Shown: positions 37,166-50,096, counted from the first letter of the stretch. The stretch: 64,000 nucleotides of DNA from Batrachochytrium dendrobatidis JAM81 (GCF_000203795.2 NW_006281099.1:918690-982689); one strand, 5' to 3'. Notes: a model not told the origin generated them from the sequence alone. A program made the numbers and translations.

Positions 37166-38235
37166 TCATTCTTGGCAAATCCAATTACCATGCAGACTAC
37201 CTGTTCTTCAAGCTCCACACAATACGAGTATGCATCATGATGACATGCTTTTATGAAATTTGAAAAAAAAGGTGAGTTATATAGTTGAGCCTTATCCACA
37301 CCCAATAAAATATGTATACTGTAATATTAACTAATCCGTTTCCACTGCTTGAGATTTAAATCGTATCCAATTATACGGGCTAAACAAACAAGCCTCGGTG
37401 TATATGCTATGGTATTTCCATTGCCACCATATTTTGGCAATAATGACTAATTAACGTGGCGTAGACTCGAAACCCATAAAAGTGTATACTTTTATCAACA
37501 CAATGTATCCACAATGTAAAACCTTGAAGCAGTCTGCTTGTATCTACGCGCTAGTTTAAATCCTGTACTTGTCCATTGTGGAAGCTTATCTATCCTATTG
37601 TAGTTTATAAAACTGTACAAGCGCTTCCAATGGTCTGAATCAGCACACGTATTATCCACAATAATAAAAATAGCTTTTTATCCTAATACTCGGTATTGTT
37701 CTTATCAGTGTTGGTCGGAATAGCATTGCTTTCGGTATCGACTAAATGGAATTAAGTAGTCAAAAACAGTCTTGTGATGTTTTTCTTGCAGCATTCTTGT
37801 GTATTTCAGTTGGGATTCAAACAAACTGTACCGACTCTGATTCAAAGTCACTTTAATCATCTATACGAGTCAGTAGCCGTGTTATTTTAGCACTAATCTA
37901 GCAATCTTGAAAATTAGGTAGTGTTTTATAAACAGTCTATTGGATTTAATGAGGACTTATTTTTTTTATCAAAAAGCAAGTGTAGATTGCGGTGTTAATG
38001 TCGTGGGTCCTATTATAGATACAATTGACCGTTTTGGTGCTTGTATAGTAAAATTTAAATCATGATTTTATGTATAGTGGATAATTAATAGTATGACTAG
38101 AATAGTACAAGCACATTAGGATATTTTAGTTCACTATTTTTCGATCAGGGAATGAATGTATACCTATTTAGACACTAAAATACAGAGTATATTTAAAATA
38201 ATGGGGAAATTGAATAAAGTCTAAACGTAGATCTA
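37166..38235. other. Intergenic, no gene seen
   Basis: About 1.07 kb of AT-rich DNA between MITE copy 5 and the MFS gene 3' end. I found no ORF with coding character, no tRNA-like arms and no element ends. Confidence 0.45.
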
Positions 38236-40375
38236 TTATGCAAACCAAGCAGCAACAACACCGAATAAAGCAACACATGCACTACCAATAAACACGACCC
38301 ATGGAGTACCTCCAACTTCCCACATCCATCCAATAATGGACGGTCCAACGGTTCGCATACATGCAGCCATAGTACTAGCAAAACCATGAGCAAGTCCCAA
38401 AGCTCCGCTTCCTGCTGCACTTTCCGTGATCATGACAATTACACTAATGTATGCAGTTGCTTCTGCCAACCCAAACATGGCCATAATCCCAATCAGCGCC
38501 AAAGAAAACGATGCCGGAATTGGATCAGTCTCCTTTAGACCCTGAACAAATACTGTTACCAATGGAACCAAAAGCTGTGCAGGAATGAGGAGCATCATTG
38601 CAGCAAGAAAAGATCCGCGAGACTTTCCCCATGTTGTAAAAATTCTTTTAATGTGATGAAACAGTATGAGTTGAGTCGATAGCTTTGCAGCGTAAATGGC
38701 AGTGAGGTAAAACGAGGTATCGCGAGAGTTGAGACCTGCACCGGTTCCATTGATGTGATGGGGTGTAGATTGTATAATGGCAGTTGATCGCGGCGCAGAA
38801 AGAAATAGAGGAAGACTAGTCACATACATACTATTTGTCAGCGCAATAGCACAATACAGTATGATAGGACTTAGAGTTTTTCTGCTGAGAAGAACAAAGG
38901 GCTCTGGATGAGATATAGGCTGACATGGTGGATAAATGAAATGTGTATTGTCCGTATTTTCGTCACTCGTCTCGTCGTCATGTCGACGTGTTGATCCAGA
39001 TCGCTGATGTACGTTGCTATGATGAGACATCTCACTTGTGTCGACGGGTAAATAGGCTGCAGAGATGGACGATGCATGGCCATCACTCATATAGGAATCA
39101 TCATCAAGATGATGTGTCAATCCCTTCAAAGATGCCTCGGAATGCATTCCAATCATGGACATTTTTCTCCTAGCTAAACGCATTGTCCCACCAGCGGAGA
39201 TTGTAACACCAAGAGAGTCATTTAGCAAGATTACATCAGCGCCTGCGTGATCATTTTGCTGGTCCAACCTCAAATCGTTTGTAATGCTATCTATGCTTAC
39301 TCTGTTATTGTACAAGTCTGTCGCATCGTCAGTAGTCTCCACGGTAGAATATGAGAGTTTTGAACCATATTGTTCATTCAGCATTACTATGGTCGTCAAA
39401 AGACTCACACATGTTAAACCGGCACCAAGCAAGCTAGGCAGAATAAAGGGAAACTCTTTTAGAAAGTGATTGTTTCCAAACAGATCTGGGTACACAGTTG
39501 CAGGATCAGCAAGAATCCCACCAATAATGGGTCCTACAATTCCACTGATACCGTAAATACTTCCGTAGAGAGCATAGGCAGTAGATCTGCTTGCATCATC
39601 ACTAGAGATATCTCCCAACATTCCTTTGGCAACGGTGGAGTTTGCTCCAAATACGCCTGCAATGAACCGAAATGTGATGGTCAGCCAAAACGACTGACTG
39701 AGACCTATACCCAACGTAGTGACAAGACAAGCGACAAGTCCAATGATGAGAACTGGCTAGTTGGCATAGATTTTTAAAGTTTAATCAAGTTTGGGAATCA
39801 ATTAAATCGGTAATAAACTCGACTCGACTCTAAATCCAATCCACTTTCACTGAAATCATCTCTAGATAGATTGTTAAACTTACTTTACGACCATATCGAT
39901 CCGATATGCCACCCCAAACTAAGTTCATGACAAACAGAGGCAGATAAAATGATGAAGCCATTAGTCCGACGTATTGACCAATATTCGATTCATCGGGTAA
40001 AAGATGTTTGACTACAAAGGGGTACAATGGGATCAAGAGAGCATCAAATAGTGCTTCTGGGATAATAGCTAATAGCAAGAGTGCTGTCTGTCTGGCTTGA
40101 AAGGCATTGGATTTGGGCGATTGGAGCGGTGGCTGAAGAAATGGAAGTGTACGAGGTTGAAGCAGAGGCAAGTGAGATAAAGTAGCATCGTTGGTAGCAA
40201 TGGATGTTTCTGTAGCAGCAGTATTTATGGCACTGGCAGGAGTAGATTCAACTCTCTCGAGTATCGAGACTGGTGGTGGTCGATACGTGGCCATATCTAA
40301 TCTCAACTTGTAAAATGCCACATTTTGATGGATTGAAGCTTTGTCGCCTGAGGGCTTGCTCTGATTGCCAGGCAT
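38236..40375 (-). CDS. Major facilitator superfamily transporter (ZIFL-like)
   Basis: A 12-TM proton-coupled transporter. Two exons; a cytosolic N-terminus of about 90 aa (MPGNQSKPSGDK, Pro/Thr-rich) precedes TM1 ALLLLAIIPEALFDALLI. Motif A is intact as GGISDRYGRKPVL, spanning the splice near 39750-39880. TM5 motif C-like GSIYGISGIVGPIIGGILAD follows. A long polar loop (about 200 aa, Ser/His/Asp-rich, 38890-39360) separates the two six-TM halves. The last TM ends VALFGVVAAWFA, stop 38236. The pattern resembles the fungal and plant zinc-induced-facilitator-like group. The substrate cannot be told from sequence. A MITE abuts the start codon, so the 5' UTR is element-derived. Confidence 0.88.
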
Positions 40376-40567
40376 TTGTATTCATATAAAATACAACTTA
40401 TTGATCCAAGATATGCAATAGTTGGATACTCGTTACGCTCTTCCAAGACATTTTCAATTTTTTAAACAAGATTGTCCAGTAAACTGACACCAATCATTTC
40501 ATGAGACTGATTGTTTATTATGTATCTTGTCATTTTTATTCAGTGTTCCATTCTATATGAATATGGT
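40376..40567. mobile_element. Short MITE-like element, copy 6, at MFS start
   Basis: About 190 bp. The end next to the MFS gene reads tttgtattcatataaaatac; the far end, reverse-complemented, reads ccatattcatatagaatgga, then actgaataaaaatg, ataataaacaatcagtctca and tgtcagtttactggacaatc as in the other copies. The near end touches the MFS start codon (40375). Confidence 0.6.
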
Positions 40568-40921
40568 AATGGTAACATCAACGAGAAAATAAAAGTAAAA
40601 AATATAGTATTGTATGTATTCAGTAGCTACCAAAAGCATGAAATTGATATTTTGGAAATGGAAGATATAAACGAATGCGCCAATACCAAACATACTTACA
40701 TACTTGCCAAAGTAGTTCAAAAAAGGGCAAAACTGAAAGTTGGGAAAGCTATTAAGATGGAATGAAAAGAAAGATAAACGGTGGATGCAATAGTATCGTT
40801 GAGATTGCTCCAACGACCATGCAATTCCAATTAAAACAAATCAGCTGGCTACCAATAAGCAAAAAGTACGCATACCTTTCACCACCCTAACCAATATGTA
40901 TACCCAGGATTCCACAAGGCA
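40568..40921. other. Intergenic, no gene seen
   Basis: A-rich spacer between element copy 6 and the 3' end of the lyase-like gene. Short ORFs on both strands are low-complexity and not supported. Confidence 0.45.
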
Positions 40922-42647
40922 TTAGAATAGGAAAAGAGAGGCAAATCCCCAATATGCAGCCAAAATAGCAACAACAAAACCAATGCTGCCAGTAGATTTG
41001 TCGATTGCAGCATTCCTATTTGGTGAATCGTATGCAAGATAAGGAGTCCACAATCTACTAGGATTCCATGATTTGGGCTTAGATTGCAGCAATTGGATAG
41101 CATCCATAAACGATTCTTCACGATACACAATAAATGCATGCTTGCAAAGCTCATTGACAGTCGATGGGTCAAATTTACCAATATTGGTTCCGACCCATCC
41201 AGCACCGTTGTTTTGCGCAAATGGAATTAGATACTTTAGTGCATTGGAAAGAATTGGCTGTTTAGTGGATGGATCGATATACTGGAACAAATCCGTTGAT
41301 AGACTACGGGAAAGTGAGCCCAGAACATACAACGCTTCCAGGTTGTGAACTGAATGAAACCATGACATTTGGCGAGTCTGTTCAATTGGTTGTGAGCCAT
41401 CTGGAGATGCAATCTGTAGCGCCATACGGGAGACGGTGTTTTTCAGAATTATATTATTAGCATCTTCAGTTCTATTAAGAAACAAAAGAATCGACACCTG
41501 CTGTACATCGTTCCAAGTTCCTTGGTTGTTGACCGACAAAGCAAACGACTTTGCACGCTTACTGGATTGTGACCAATCATAAAAACTCTTCATCCATGCA
41601 TGCATGCCCTGATAATGAGCATTGGTGAAAGAAGAAGAGATACGAAGTAATCCAATGGCATCTATCAGCTGATAAACCTTGTTGAAATCTAGAATCATAA
41701 AATGTGATGTTTAGCCCAGCACGCATACCAACATTACAGCAATTATTTCTGATCGGTTCAACAAAACACAAGCAGGTTTTATCAAGGCTGCTTGAATGTG
41801 TCATCTTTTCAAACTATGTCGAGTCTTTACAAGAACCCTGTGGCATAGTAGCCAACATGGCCAACGGTTGGTTTACCGTAGCACAAGGTTGATAATGAAC
41901 GAGTAATAATTTGGAAAAATAGGGTTGATTTCAAGTAAAACAGCATTGAAAAATAACCTCTGCATTGTAAAACGTACCCATTAAAACACTGGTTGCATCC
42001 ACCTGCATGGTACCATTGGCAGTAGTTACATCAAAGGTGTTTTTTCCCTCAGTAGTATCGACGCCACGAATGGAAGCAGCAAACTCCATACTGGGCTTCA
42101 TGGCAGTGGCAGGATCCAAAAACCAGGTATTAAGTCGCTTGGTGGCTGTTTGGGCATAAGTTTCATTGCCAGTAAAAAAGAATGCAAGAGCACAATGATA
42201 TACATCATCAAACATGACTTGAATGTACTGTGGATCCTGATAAAGATAGACCTCTGGGTTGATATATCCATCGTAAAAAGCATATGGAGCACCAGAGATG
42301 GGAGAAGAGTTGTTGTTGGCAGCTTGAGGCCAAAACTGAGTCGAGAGCGAGTAGTAGTAGTGTGGGTCATTGGAAGGAGACAACAGTGAAGTATTCTTTG
42401 AAGTAACCGAGTATGATGTAGCGTCCAGAACAGCACCATCAGCTAGACGCAGAATACGACGGATAGCAGGACGTAGTTCGTTATGGCCCTGCTGCCAAAA
42501 CTGACGATTGATCCACAGATTCTTTGGACTCATGAAGAAGGTTTGAATAGAACCAGAAGCAGGAGTTCCATTGTCATTGAGTGGCCATACATGAGCAAGG
42601 ACAGTCTGAAGTAATACAAATGCCAGAGTAGCAATCCGCCAATGCAT
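40922..42647 (-). CDS. Secreted alginate-lyase-fold protein
   Basis: An (alpha/alpha) toroid polysaccharide-lyase-like protein, extracellular. The start at 42647 gives a clear signal peptide (MHWRIATLAFVLLQTVLAHV). The domain runs through LRPAIRRILRLADGAV, LSTQFWPQAANNN, VYHCALAFFFTGNETYAQ and WFLDPATAMKPSMEFA, a small exon, then GMHAWMKSFYDWSQSS. The usual catalytic NNHG-W-Y segment reads NNQGTWNDVQQ (near 41500-41530), and the second Tyr region reads SWFHSVHNLEALYVLG (near 41334-41370). Both usual catalytic residues appear changed (His to Gln, Tyr to His). The C-terminus GSIGFVVAILAAYWGFASLF is hydrophobic after a Ser-rich stretch, fitting a GPI anchor or a tail anchor. Four exons. The substrate is unknown; fungal members are grouped with PL38-type enzymes. 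Confidence 0.82.
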
Positions 42648-42888
42648 GTTATACGAATCAACCCAATACAATCCGTCAGATTTGTTGCTGTTAAAAAAGG
42701 AAACTCCAATTACAGGTTTTAAACTTGATGGCGGCCTCCCTGTATGACTGATGGATGCATGAAACTCATCATACACAGTAGCTAATTCACTCTTCACTCT
42801 CCAAAGGCTTCCATCAATGCATTCATATTAGTCAAATGCAACAGAATAGTTTATTTTGCAGTTTTGATTGCAGACCACTGCAGCTGAG

Positions 42889-43122
42889 TTAATTCTGTCT
42901 TGGAATGCCAAGGTTTTCTACTTGACGCAGGACAGCAGGATACAGGTCGGGAGTAGGGTGAGGAGTGTGTTGATGGTTGGGAGGATTGGGAGCACTTGGA
43001 GGACAGAGCTTATTCTCCAAGCATTCGACAGCAACCTTTTCAGGGTGGTTGACAGCCTCTCTGTAGAGTTGGGGATAATCGTCAATGTGTCTGTCAGTAG
43101 CTTGTGCGTTGATACAACTCAT
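42889..43122 (-). CDS. Hypothetical 77-aa Pro-rich protein
   Basis: A single open exon, MSCINAQATDRHIDDYPQLY to AVLRQVENLGIPRQN. The middle is Pro/His-rich (CPPSAPNPPNHQHTPHPTP). Three cysteines, no signal peptide, no membrane segment. It lies between the lyase start and the divergent COG4 start, 207 bp from the latter. Codon use and the lack of repeats favour a real gene, but no family is recognised. Confidence 0.4.
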   Translation of the reverse strand: MSCINAQATDRHIDDYPQLYREAVNHPEKVAVECLENKLCPPSAPNPPNHQHTPHPTPDLYPAVLRQVENLGIPRQN

Positions 43123-43329
43123 CTTGACAGTTGGAATAAGAAACGACTGAACTCGACATACAAATACAAAGACTGAGTCACTGAGCAGTCCAGCTGGCTA
43201 TGGTGTGAATCGCAACGCACAGGATCGACTGACTTGTTCATATGAGCTGAATGCAGTCCATTTGCAGTTGATGAAAACTTTACCTGTCGATCCACCACAA
43301 CAGTTCTGGTCTTATTCTCGCATCTACTC

Positions 43330-46300
43330 ATGAACGACTCTTTGGTAGAGTCTTTATCACTCCAGAAACTTCATGGTCTGACCGATATTCATCAGATTAA
43401 GGAGCAATTGGCTATTTTGAAGTTGGAAGAAGCTAATGTCGATGCTGATCTGGACTCTATCCTTCAAGGCCAACATCAACTGAATGTCACTCTGGACAAA
43501 CTAGAATTGTTGAGGTATTGCTGCTCTATCCAGTATAGTTGATGGCTTGTTCAGTACTCTAATAAACATATTTCAGACCACAACTGCATTCGTTACGCAC
43601 AGATACTGATGGGTTACTAAGAGTCATTGACAAGACTTGGAGTATTGCCCAGGGAATCAGCGATAAAGTCAGGCAACTGGATTTGGAGCAAGTGAGTCCA
43701 TCTTGTTGTATGTCATCGTGTAGCCAACTGTCCTCATCCACATTTAAATACTAGTCGAGAGTTAAAACCACTTTGGAGCTGCTTCATGACATCCAAGAAC
43801 TCAAGGTAAACACTCAATCTTGCTACTGTAATCAAGTTGAAGCTAATCGATTTTTATACATTCAAGATCTGCGCATATGGTGCTCACATGGCAATACTAG
43901 AGAATGATTATGAAATGGGTGCATCGTATATTCACAAATATCTGCAATTCAATGTGGTTCCTATTCAGGAAATATTCACCATAACTACTCTCCCACCAGA
44001 ATCTACCAACACACTTTCCAATCCTGATTCGTCAATCACTAATATCCCTTCAAATCCTGATACCGATACGCTTGGGCTTCTTGGTCCTTCCCCAGTTACT
44101 CAATTAGAATCCGCTCAGGCTACTTTGACAAATATGGTCATGGAAGCATTTGAAACGGCCGCATGCAATGATAAGCCTGATGGTATTGTAAGATGCTTTA
44201 AGCTATTTCCTCTGATAGGTAAAGTAGATTTAGGCTTGGATTTGTTTTCTGCGCATATCTGTCGCACCGTATCTCGTAGTTGTCAGGATGGTATTCGTGC
44301 TGCAATCGAAGCCGGTATAGTAATCACTCCATTTGAATCCATTGCCTTTAGGCTTGGATCCAAAATCGCACTCATTTTTTTCAAATTTATAGGAAAACAA
44401 AAAATGGTTTATGTCGATCTTCTTACCAAGTTATTCGAGGCCATTGCAACCATGATTGATCGTCAAATCGATCTAGTAGAAACATATTATGGACCTGGTC
44501 GTATGTTGCCCGTAATGGTTCGTCTTCAGCGTGAGGCTGATATTCAATCTTCTATTATTTTGGGTGGTCTCAAAGAAACTCTCCAACTAGAACGAAAGGT
44601 ATCGGTATTTGCTACATCATCAAAGCTGGAAACACGACTTGTAAACATACTGACTTGTCTGATTGCTGCATTCACACCAATAGGTCAAGGAAATTCAGCA
44701 GTATGAGAATCAAAATAGGCGCAAACCGCAGAAAGGCACATCAAATCTAACCGATACTCAACAAATGCAACCACCCGTGGATCCGCGCGAATTAGACTTG
44801 ATTCTTGGTGAAATCACTACAGTGTGTCAAAAGGCATATTATTTTGACCGATTCTTGCGCATGCGTGCATCGGACCAAGTCAATACTCTCAAAGCAAATG
44901 CTAGCAGCGATAGTCTTTCTGAAAACGGCAAAGATGGGCTTATGCCAACAAGCAGCTTAAATGAGCAGATCCATATATTTATTGGATACTATATCTCTAT
45001 CGAGGATTACTTTATACGTCAGAGCATTGAAAAGGTAGGTTGCTGCACTTGAATGTCTACTTTTGATATCACTAAACTCCAATCCAACACTAATCTATTT
45101 TCTGTGCATATATCTAGGCACTAAAGATTGATGAGCATGATGCTGCAAGTCTCACTTCTAGTTGTGTGGATGATGTGTTTTTTATCCTTGAAACAAGTAT
45201 TCGTAGAGGAGTCTCTACTAGCAACACGGATTGTCTAGCTGCTCTCATCAACTCTATTGATCGTCTTCTTGAAGTTGAATTTATAAATGTTTTGCAGCGT
45301 CGTCTCTCGCAAGCCTTTACAAACAGCAGCGGAGGCATTGGCTTATCTGGAACTTCAGGTTCAAATCATGGCAGCGCATCTGCAGATCCAAAACAAATGT
45401 TTATTGTTACATTGAATAACATTGGTGTCAGCTGCGAATATACCATCAAGCTGGCCAAGGAAGTAGAAGAACTGGTCAACAAAACTTTTGGAGGAGTCAC
45501 TCAAAGGGACCATGAGAAGATTAAAAGTTGTTTGGATGTGTTGACTGAGCACGCACACAAATTTCAAAACATTTTGCAGGTAATTACCATTATTTGTTTG
45601 TATTAACTCATGGCAGATACTATATCGATGCATTTGCTTACCATTTAATTGGGGTTTATTTCAAGACTTGGATTGAAAACTTTTTCAACCAAACCGTGAA
45701 ACCCAGAATTCGTCCACTTATGCAGACAGTCTACTCTGACACCAAATATATCTTGTCAGAGGATGAATACAACCATCACGACGCGACCCAGACGTTTCTC
45801 AAACGATTTGCCAATGCTTTTACCAAGCTTGTTGCTTCCTACAAACAGTCTCTCACTGAAAGCAACTATGGGTTGATCATTAACTTGACTGTAGAAAGTA
45901 TCGTCAAGGATTTTGAGCGGTACATTTTAGCATCAACCACTGCTAGCGGAGGTTCTGCAGGTGGTAATGGGGTAGCAGGTACTCCTGGTGTAAAGTTCAA
46001 TCAGTTGGGTGCGCTAAGATTTGACAAGGACGTTAGAGGCATGACGGCAGTTCTGGCTGATACCACACAGTGGAGCATGCGTGATAAATTTAATAGACTA
46101 AGCCAGATTTCTATGGTGTTGAACGTCGAGTCAGTTGAAGAGGTCTACGAGTTTTGGGGTGTCAGGGCTGGACCTATCAGCTGGCGTTTGAGTTCTTCCG
46201 AGGTTCGCAAAATTCTTGGTCAAAGGTAAACCATCATTTGAAAATTGACTGTTTGGAGTGTTGTGCATTCATGCATATCTAATTCATTCTTGATATTTAG

Positions 46301-46343
46301 AATTGATTTTTCTGCTGATGCTATTGCCAAGTTGAACTTGTAA
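43330..46343 (+). CDS. COG4: Conserved oligomeric Golgi complex subunit 4
   Basis: A COG tether subunit for retrograde vesicles at the Golgi. N-terminal coiled coil MNDSLVESLSLQKLHG, IHQIKEQLAILKLEEANVDAD, then TLELLHDIQELKICAYGAHMA and ENDYEMGASYIHKYLQF, the COG4 signature. Eight or so exons; the 43-nt intron at 44641-44683 joins LETRL to VKEIQQYENQNRRKP. A Ser/Thr linker differs in length from animal COG4. The C-terminal domain has VEEVYEFWG, WRLSSSEVRKILGQRIDFSA and the ending AIAKLNL (TAA 46341-46343), matching the conserved RIDF block. Confidence 0.94.
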
Positions 46344-46460
46344 AAGCATTACTTGGTTTGACTTTTTTGTAATACAAGGAAGCTTGACAAATATAATCAG
46401 AAATACTTGATTTATAAAAAAATTACACCTATTTTTTGCTATTGGTTTGCTTTAGCTTGT

Positions 46461-48646
46461 TCATTCAATGACTTGATCAGTATCTGAGATATTCATATTT
46501 TCCATATCGTCAAGAAGATCATCCACATCAATTTCAGGGAAATCTTCTTCTGGCTCCTCTAAATCATCCATATCCGCGTCATCGGCTGGTTTGATTTGCT
46601 CGGGAGCTAAACATATCGGTTGGTGTTAATATCAAGTATTGATACGCAAAAAATGAGTCCCAATCCATCATACACAACATACCTTTGTAAAGATTGACCA
46701 TATTACGCAGTTCAGGGTCCTCTTCAACATCTCGCAAGAATACTTCGTAATCAGCTTCGGTTTTAGATTTGTCTAGTTTTGTTCGGTTGACTTCTCCGTC
46801 TTCCTCCTTGACCAATCCCTTTAGTTTCCAGTTACGACGACGACGCTTCCTTCTTGCGTTTGGATACGATTTTCTTACAAGCACCACATCTGGAACCAAT
46901 CCACGTCGATTGCTTGTCATAAGATGGTCGAAATTGTCATTGTTGAAATTAGCATTCGCAATAATGTATCCCTTGGCATGATCCCCTGCATTGAGAATGA
47001 ATCCCAAATGTGTACGGACGATAAATGTTCGCGATAAATCGTTGGATCTGGAAACTTCTACTGTAGCCATTTGATGCTAAACACAATTCAAGGTTAAAAT
47101 GGGTTATCACACTATTTGATTGCCAAAGACATTGGGTTGGATGGCTCTATGGATTTTAAATCTACATAAAAGTCAACTTACTCTGCCAAATTGACCTTCG
47201 AGTTGCACATCAATCACATAAAACTCGATCAAATCTTTGGTTTCACACAGAGTGGGAAACGGCGAGTCCCAAAATTGAGGTGCACGCATCTCAGCAGCTA
47301 AGACCAGAAGATAAGCATGTGTTAGATTCTGAAATGCAAACATGATGGCGCATTGTTTGGTCCATTAAAACAGTATATACGTACATTTTCCAGTAATAGG
47401 ATCAGTGAATGTGACCACGTTGCTTACACGAGTGCATAGTGCCAATGGACTAATTTCAGAAAGTGTACGAGCCATTTTATGACTAAGACAAACCAAATCA
47501 TCCTATAAACAATTTAGTCATTGAACGAGATTTAGTGCTTGAACTCGAATGGTTTTTACCAATAGTTGCATTCAAAACTACACACCTTGCAGATAGGAAC
47601 GATTTCAACCGAGTAAGTAAATTTATAATCAGAAGTACCGGCATGAGTATCTGTTGAAATTAGCTGTTCAGAAGTTTTGGATTTAAGTGGAACAACCGAA
47701 GATAAAAATTCGACCATTTTGATAGCATGCGATCTCTGCGTATAATAAAAGTCCAAACCATCACGAAACTCCTTTATGTTGCTTGTGTCTTTATGGGCAT
47801 TATGCTTGAGAATAAACTGTTCAAGCCACAGAAAAGTTCTCTTGTGCGCAACCTTGAGATAGAGTTGAGCCATATCAATGCATTAATATGGTTTGTGAAA
47901 TGATAAGAGTCTGATGGTTCTGAAATCAATTACCTTTTGACGAAGCTGAACAACTGCCTTCCATGTCAACTGGGCATCCACACGAGTGCATTCTTCACAG
48001 TATTGGCCAGCAACAATATACTCAACAATAAACACCTGCTGTAAAATAGTTGATGCAAAGACCTATCAATTGAGCATTTAGATTTGTATTGGATAAAGCA
48101 GGGAATTCAATCATAAAATGAATCAGCAATGAAATTAAAATGATAAACTGGCTCTACTATGAGTCAATATTGAACATGAACTAAAAGACGGTTAAATCAC
48201 CTCTTTTTGAATAGTTAGTTTGACCTTGATACGCTTGGAATGCGGCTCAGTCCAAGTGAAGCCTGCATCAACCAATCTGACTTTTGACAATCCTTTGAGT
48301 TTTCTCAAACACAAGGCAAGAAGCTCACGGCTTTCAAGTTCGCAAGCAACCCATATATTGGGTGGTTGAAGATACCGGTCACAACCTCTGCAGAAATGCA
48401 CTGTAGCTTGTTTTGGGATTCCGTCAGTGATGTCCACATTTGCACGAACACATTCTATGCACATATTGGCTGCATTGGGCACAATCAGAGTACCACATGA
48501 TGCACAGAGACTATTGATGGATTACATGAATAAAATAGGTAGTATTAGCTCCTGTCATTCCAGAATAGCAAGAAACGGCCTTTCTTGTACACCATTTCAT
48601 GGGCCTACATTCGTTGCTCAGTTGCTTGAGGATTGTATATTTCCAT
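46461..48646 (-). CDS. NMD3: 60S ribosome export adaptor NMD3
   Basis: An adaptor that binds the pre-60S subunit and CRM1 for nuclear export. The start exon MEIYNPQATEQR (ATG 48646) splices to ILCASCGTLIVPNAANMCIE, giving the first zinc knuckle. More CxxC pairs follow (FCRGCDRYL, YCEECTR). Then DGLDFYYTQRSHAIKMVEFL, SNVVTFTDPITGK, FRRGL-type block SNRRGLVPDVVLVRKSYPN, and the basic stretch ARRKRRRRNWKLKG, a nuclear localisation signal. An acidic tail ends DDLLDDMENMNISDTDQVIE; the leucine-rich C-terminal part likely holds the export signal. Six or more exons. Stop 46461-46463. Confidence 0.95.
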
Positions 48647-48938
48647 GATGATAAATTGATATGATTGCTAAAATAAAGATTAAGCAATTGCTCGAGTCCT
48701 ACGATGTAGCAATGCGCTGAGTCCAGTATAAAATACTGATGTTTTCAATCAGAAAATAAAAAAATATTTTTTAATTCGTATCCAAATCCTGAGGATGCGC
48801 ATACAGTCGTGTAATTTTGATGAATCGCACATACTTGTGCAGTTATACACGTATATCTTTGCCATCCATCCCATTGGTTTTCAACTACTTTTAAAGTAGT
48901 ATAACACATTTATATCATTCAATTTATAAATACTACAG

Positions 48939-49544
48939 ATGGGAAAAAACCAAGCTAAAAAGCAAGATGTCCCTCTACACAAAATAATCATGGTGGGCTC
49001 AGGTGGTGTAGGCAAATCTGCTCTGACCCTTCAATACATGTACGGTGACTTTATCGAAGAGTATGACCCAACTAAAGCAGATTCGTACCGAAAAAAGGTG
49101 ACTTTGGATTCACAAGAATCCTTTATTGATATTCTTGACACGGCTGGGCAAGAAGAGTATGCTGCCATTCGTGACAATTACTATAGGTCTGGCGAAGGAT
49201 TTCTTTGCGTGTTTTCACTCTGCGAAGCCGAGTCATTTCGTCACACACAAGAGTTTCGTGACCAGATTATGCGAGTGTTGGATGATGAAAAGGTTCCGTT
49301 TATTCTTGTCGGAAATAAGGCTGACTTGGAATCTCAACGGCAAGTAACCACTAGAGAGTGTGAGGTCAAGGCCAAGGAGTGGGGATGCCAGTATATTGAG
49401 ACTTCCGCCAAGACTAGGATGAATGTGGACGAAGCATTTACCAAGCTAATGAGGTGCATTCGCGATCGAAAGGATGAAAAGGGTGGTGGAAAGTCTGGAG
49501 TGAACAAGCAACCAAAGAAAAAAAGTGCATGTCTGATTCTATAG
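48939..49544 (+). CDS. RALA: Ral-type small GTPase
   Basis: Single-exon Ras-superfamily GTPase of 201 aa. G1 is [13 protein letters not shown]; the effector loop [13 protein letters not shown] is the Ral signature (Ras has YDPTIEDSYRKQV). G3 is [16 protein letters not shown]4 NKAD, G5 [14 protein letters not shown]. The C-terminus is basic ([12 protein letters not shown]) with CAAX box CLIL; Leu at the last position predicts geranylgeranylation. Ral acts through exocyst and RalBP1 in animals. Ral is absent from yeasts but kept in early-diverging fungi. Confidence 0.95.
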   Translation: MGKNQAKKQDVPLHKIIMVGSGGVGKSALTLQYMYGDFIEEYDPTKADSYRKKVTLDSQESFIDILDTAGQEEYAAIRDNYYRSGEGFLCVFSLCEAESFRHTQEFRDQIMRVLDDEKVPFILVGNKADLESQRQVTTRECEVKAKEWGCQYIETSAKTRMNVDEAFTKLMRCIRDRKDEKGGGKSGVNKQPKKKSACLIL

Positions 49545-50096
49545 TGAGGATGCTTGTTTTTATGGTGGATGAGTGCAAATTTGACTTGCAGATTGCCTGA
49601 TTGACTGTCATCCCAAGTAAATAAATAGATGTCGTTCAATCTTTGTTGGAGAATTCTAGCATGTACTGATGAATTAAATGGCGTTTAGCAACCGTCTAAT
49701 GGATCTTGTTTTGTAAACCAAAACGGATGCCAGAAACAGATTCCCGACACTTGGCATGAGTTAAGATTCTATTCATGAATTTCCCCCAAAATCTAGTTCA
49801 CTTGTAGTTGAATTCAAGTTAGTTTTGTATCTGGAAAACATATCAATGCTGGTTGATGGATTTCATCAATAGACTATATGCTATTATCCTATGCAATGAT
49901 TAACAAACCTGCTATGTCTAACACTATTTATTTATTCCTCGCTGGTTATCTGCAACTTGAACTTGATATTTGGCAGCGCGCATATGGTAAGCTATTGTGG
50001 ATCTTGAGCATTGAAGAGCCATTCCTGTATAGGATCAGTCGAGTGTTTTACTGTAAACACTTGTCCGTTACATTACTTTGAATAACATGTTCTTAG
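49545..50096. other. Intergenic, possible unseen 5' exon
   Basis: Downstream of Ral. A + strand ORF at 49878-50081 is poor in coding character. The first exon of the CH-domain gene may lie here, but I could not fix it. Confidence 0.35.

Noticed and set aside
31838..38235. Search for rRNA, U-snRNA or tRNA in gaps
   Set aside because: No conserved boxes, Sm-site or cloverleaf patterns were seen in these gaps.
44641..44720. Apparent stop TGA in COG4 near 44704
   Set aside because: A 43-nt intron (44641-44683) removes the frame. Translation continues VKEIQQYENQNRRKP into the next block.
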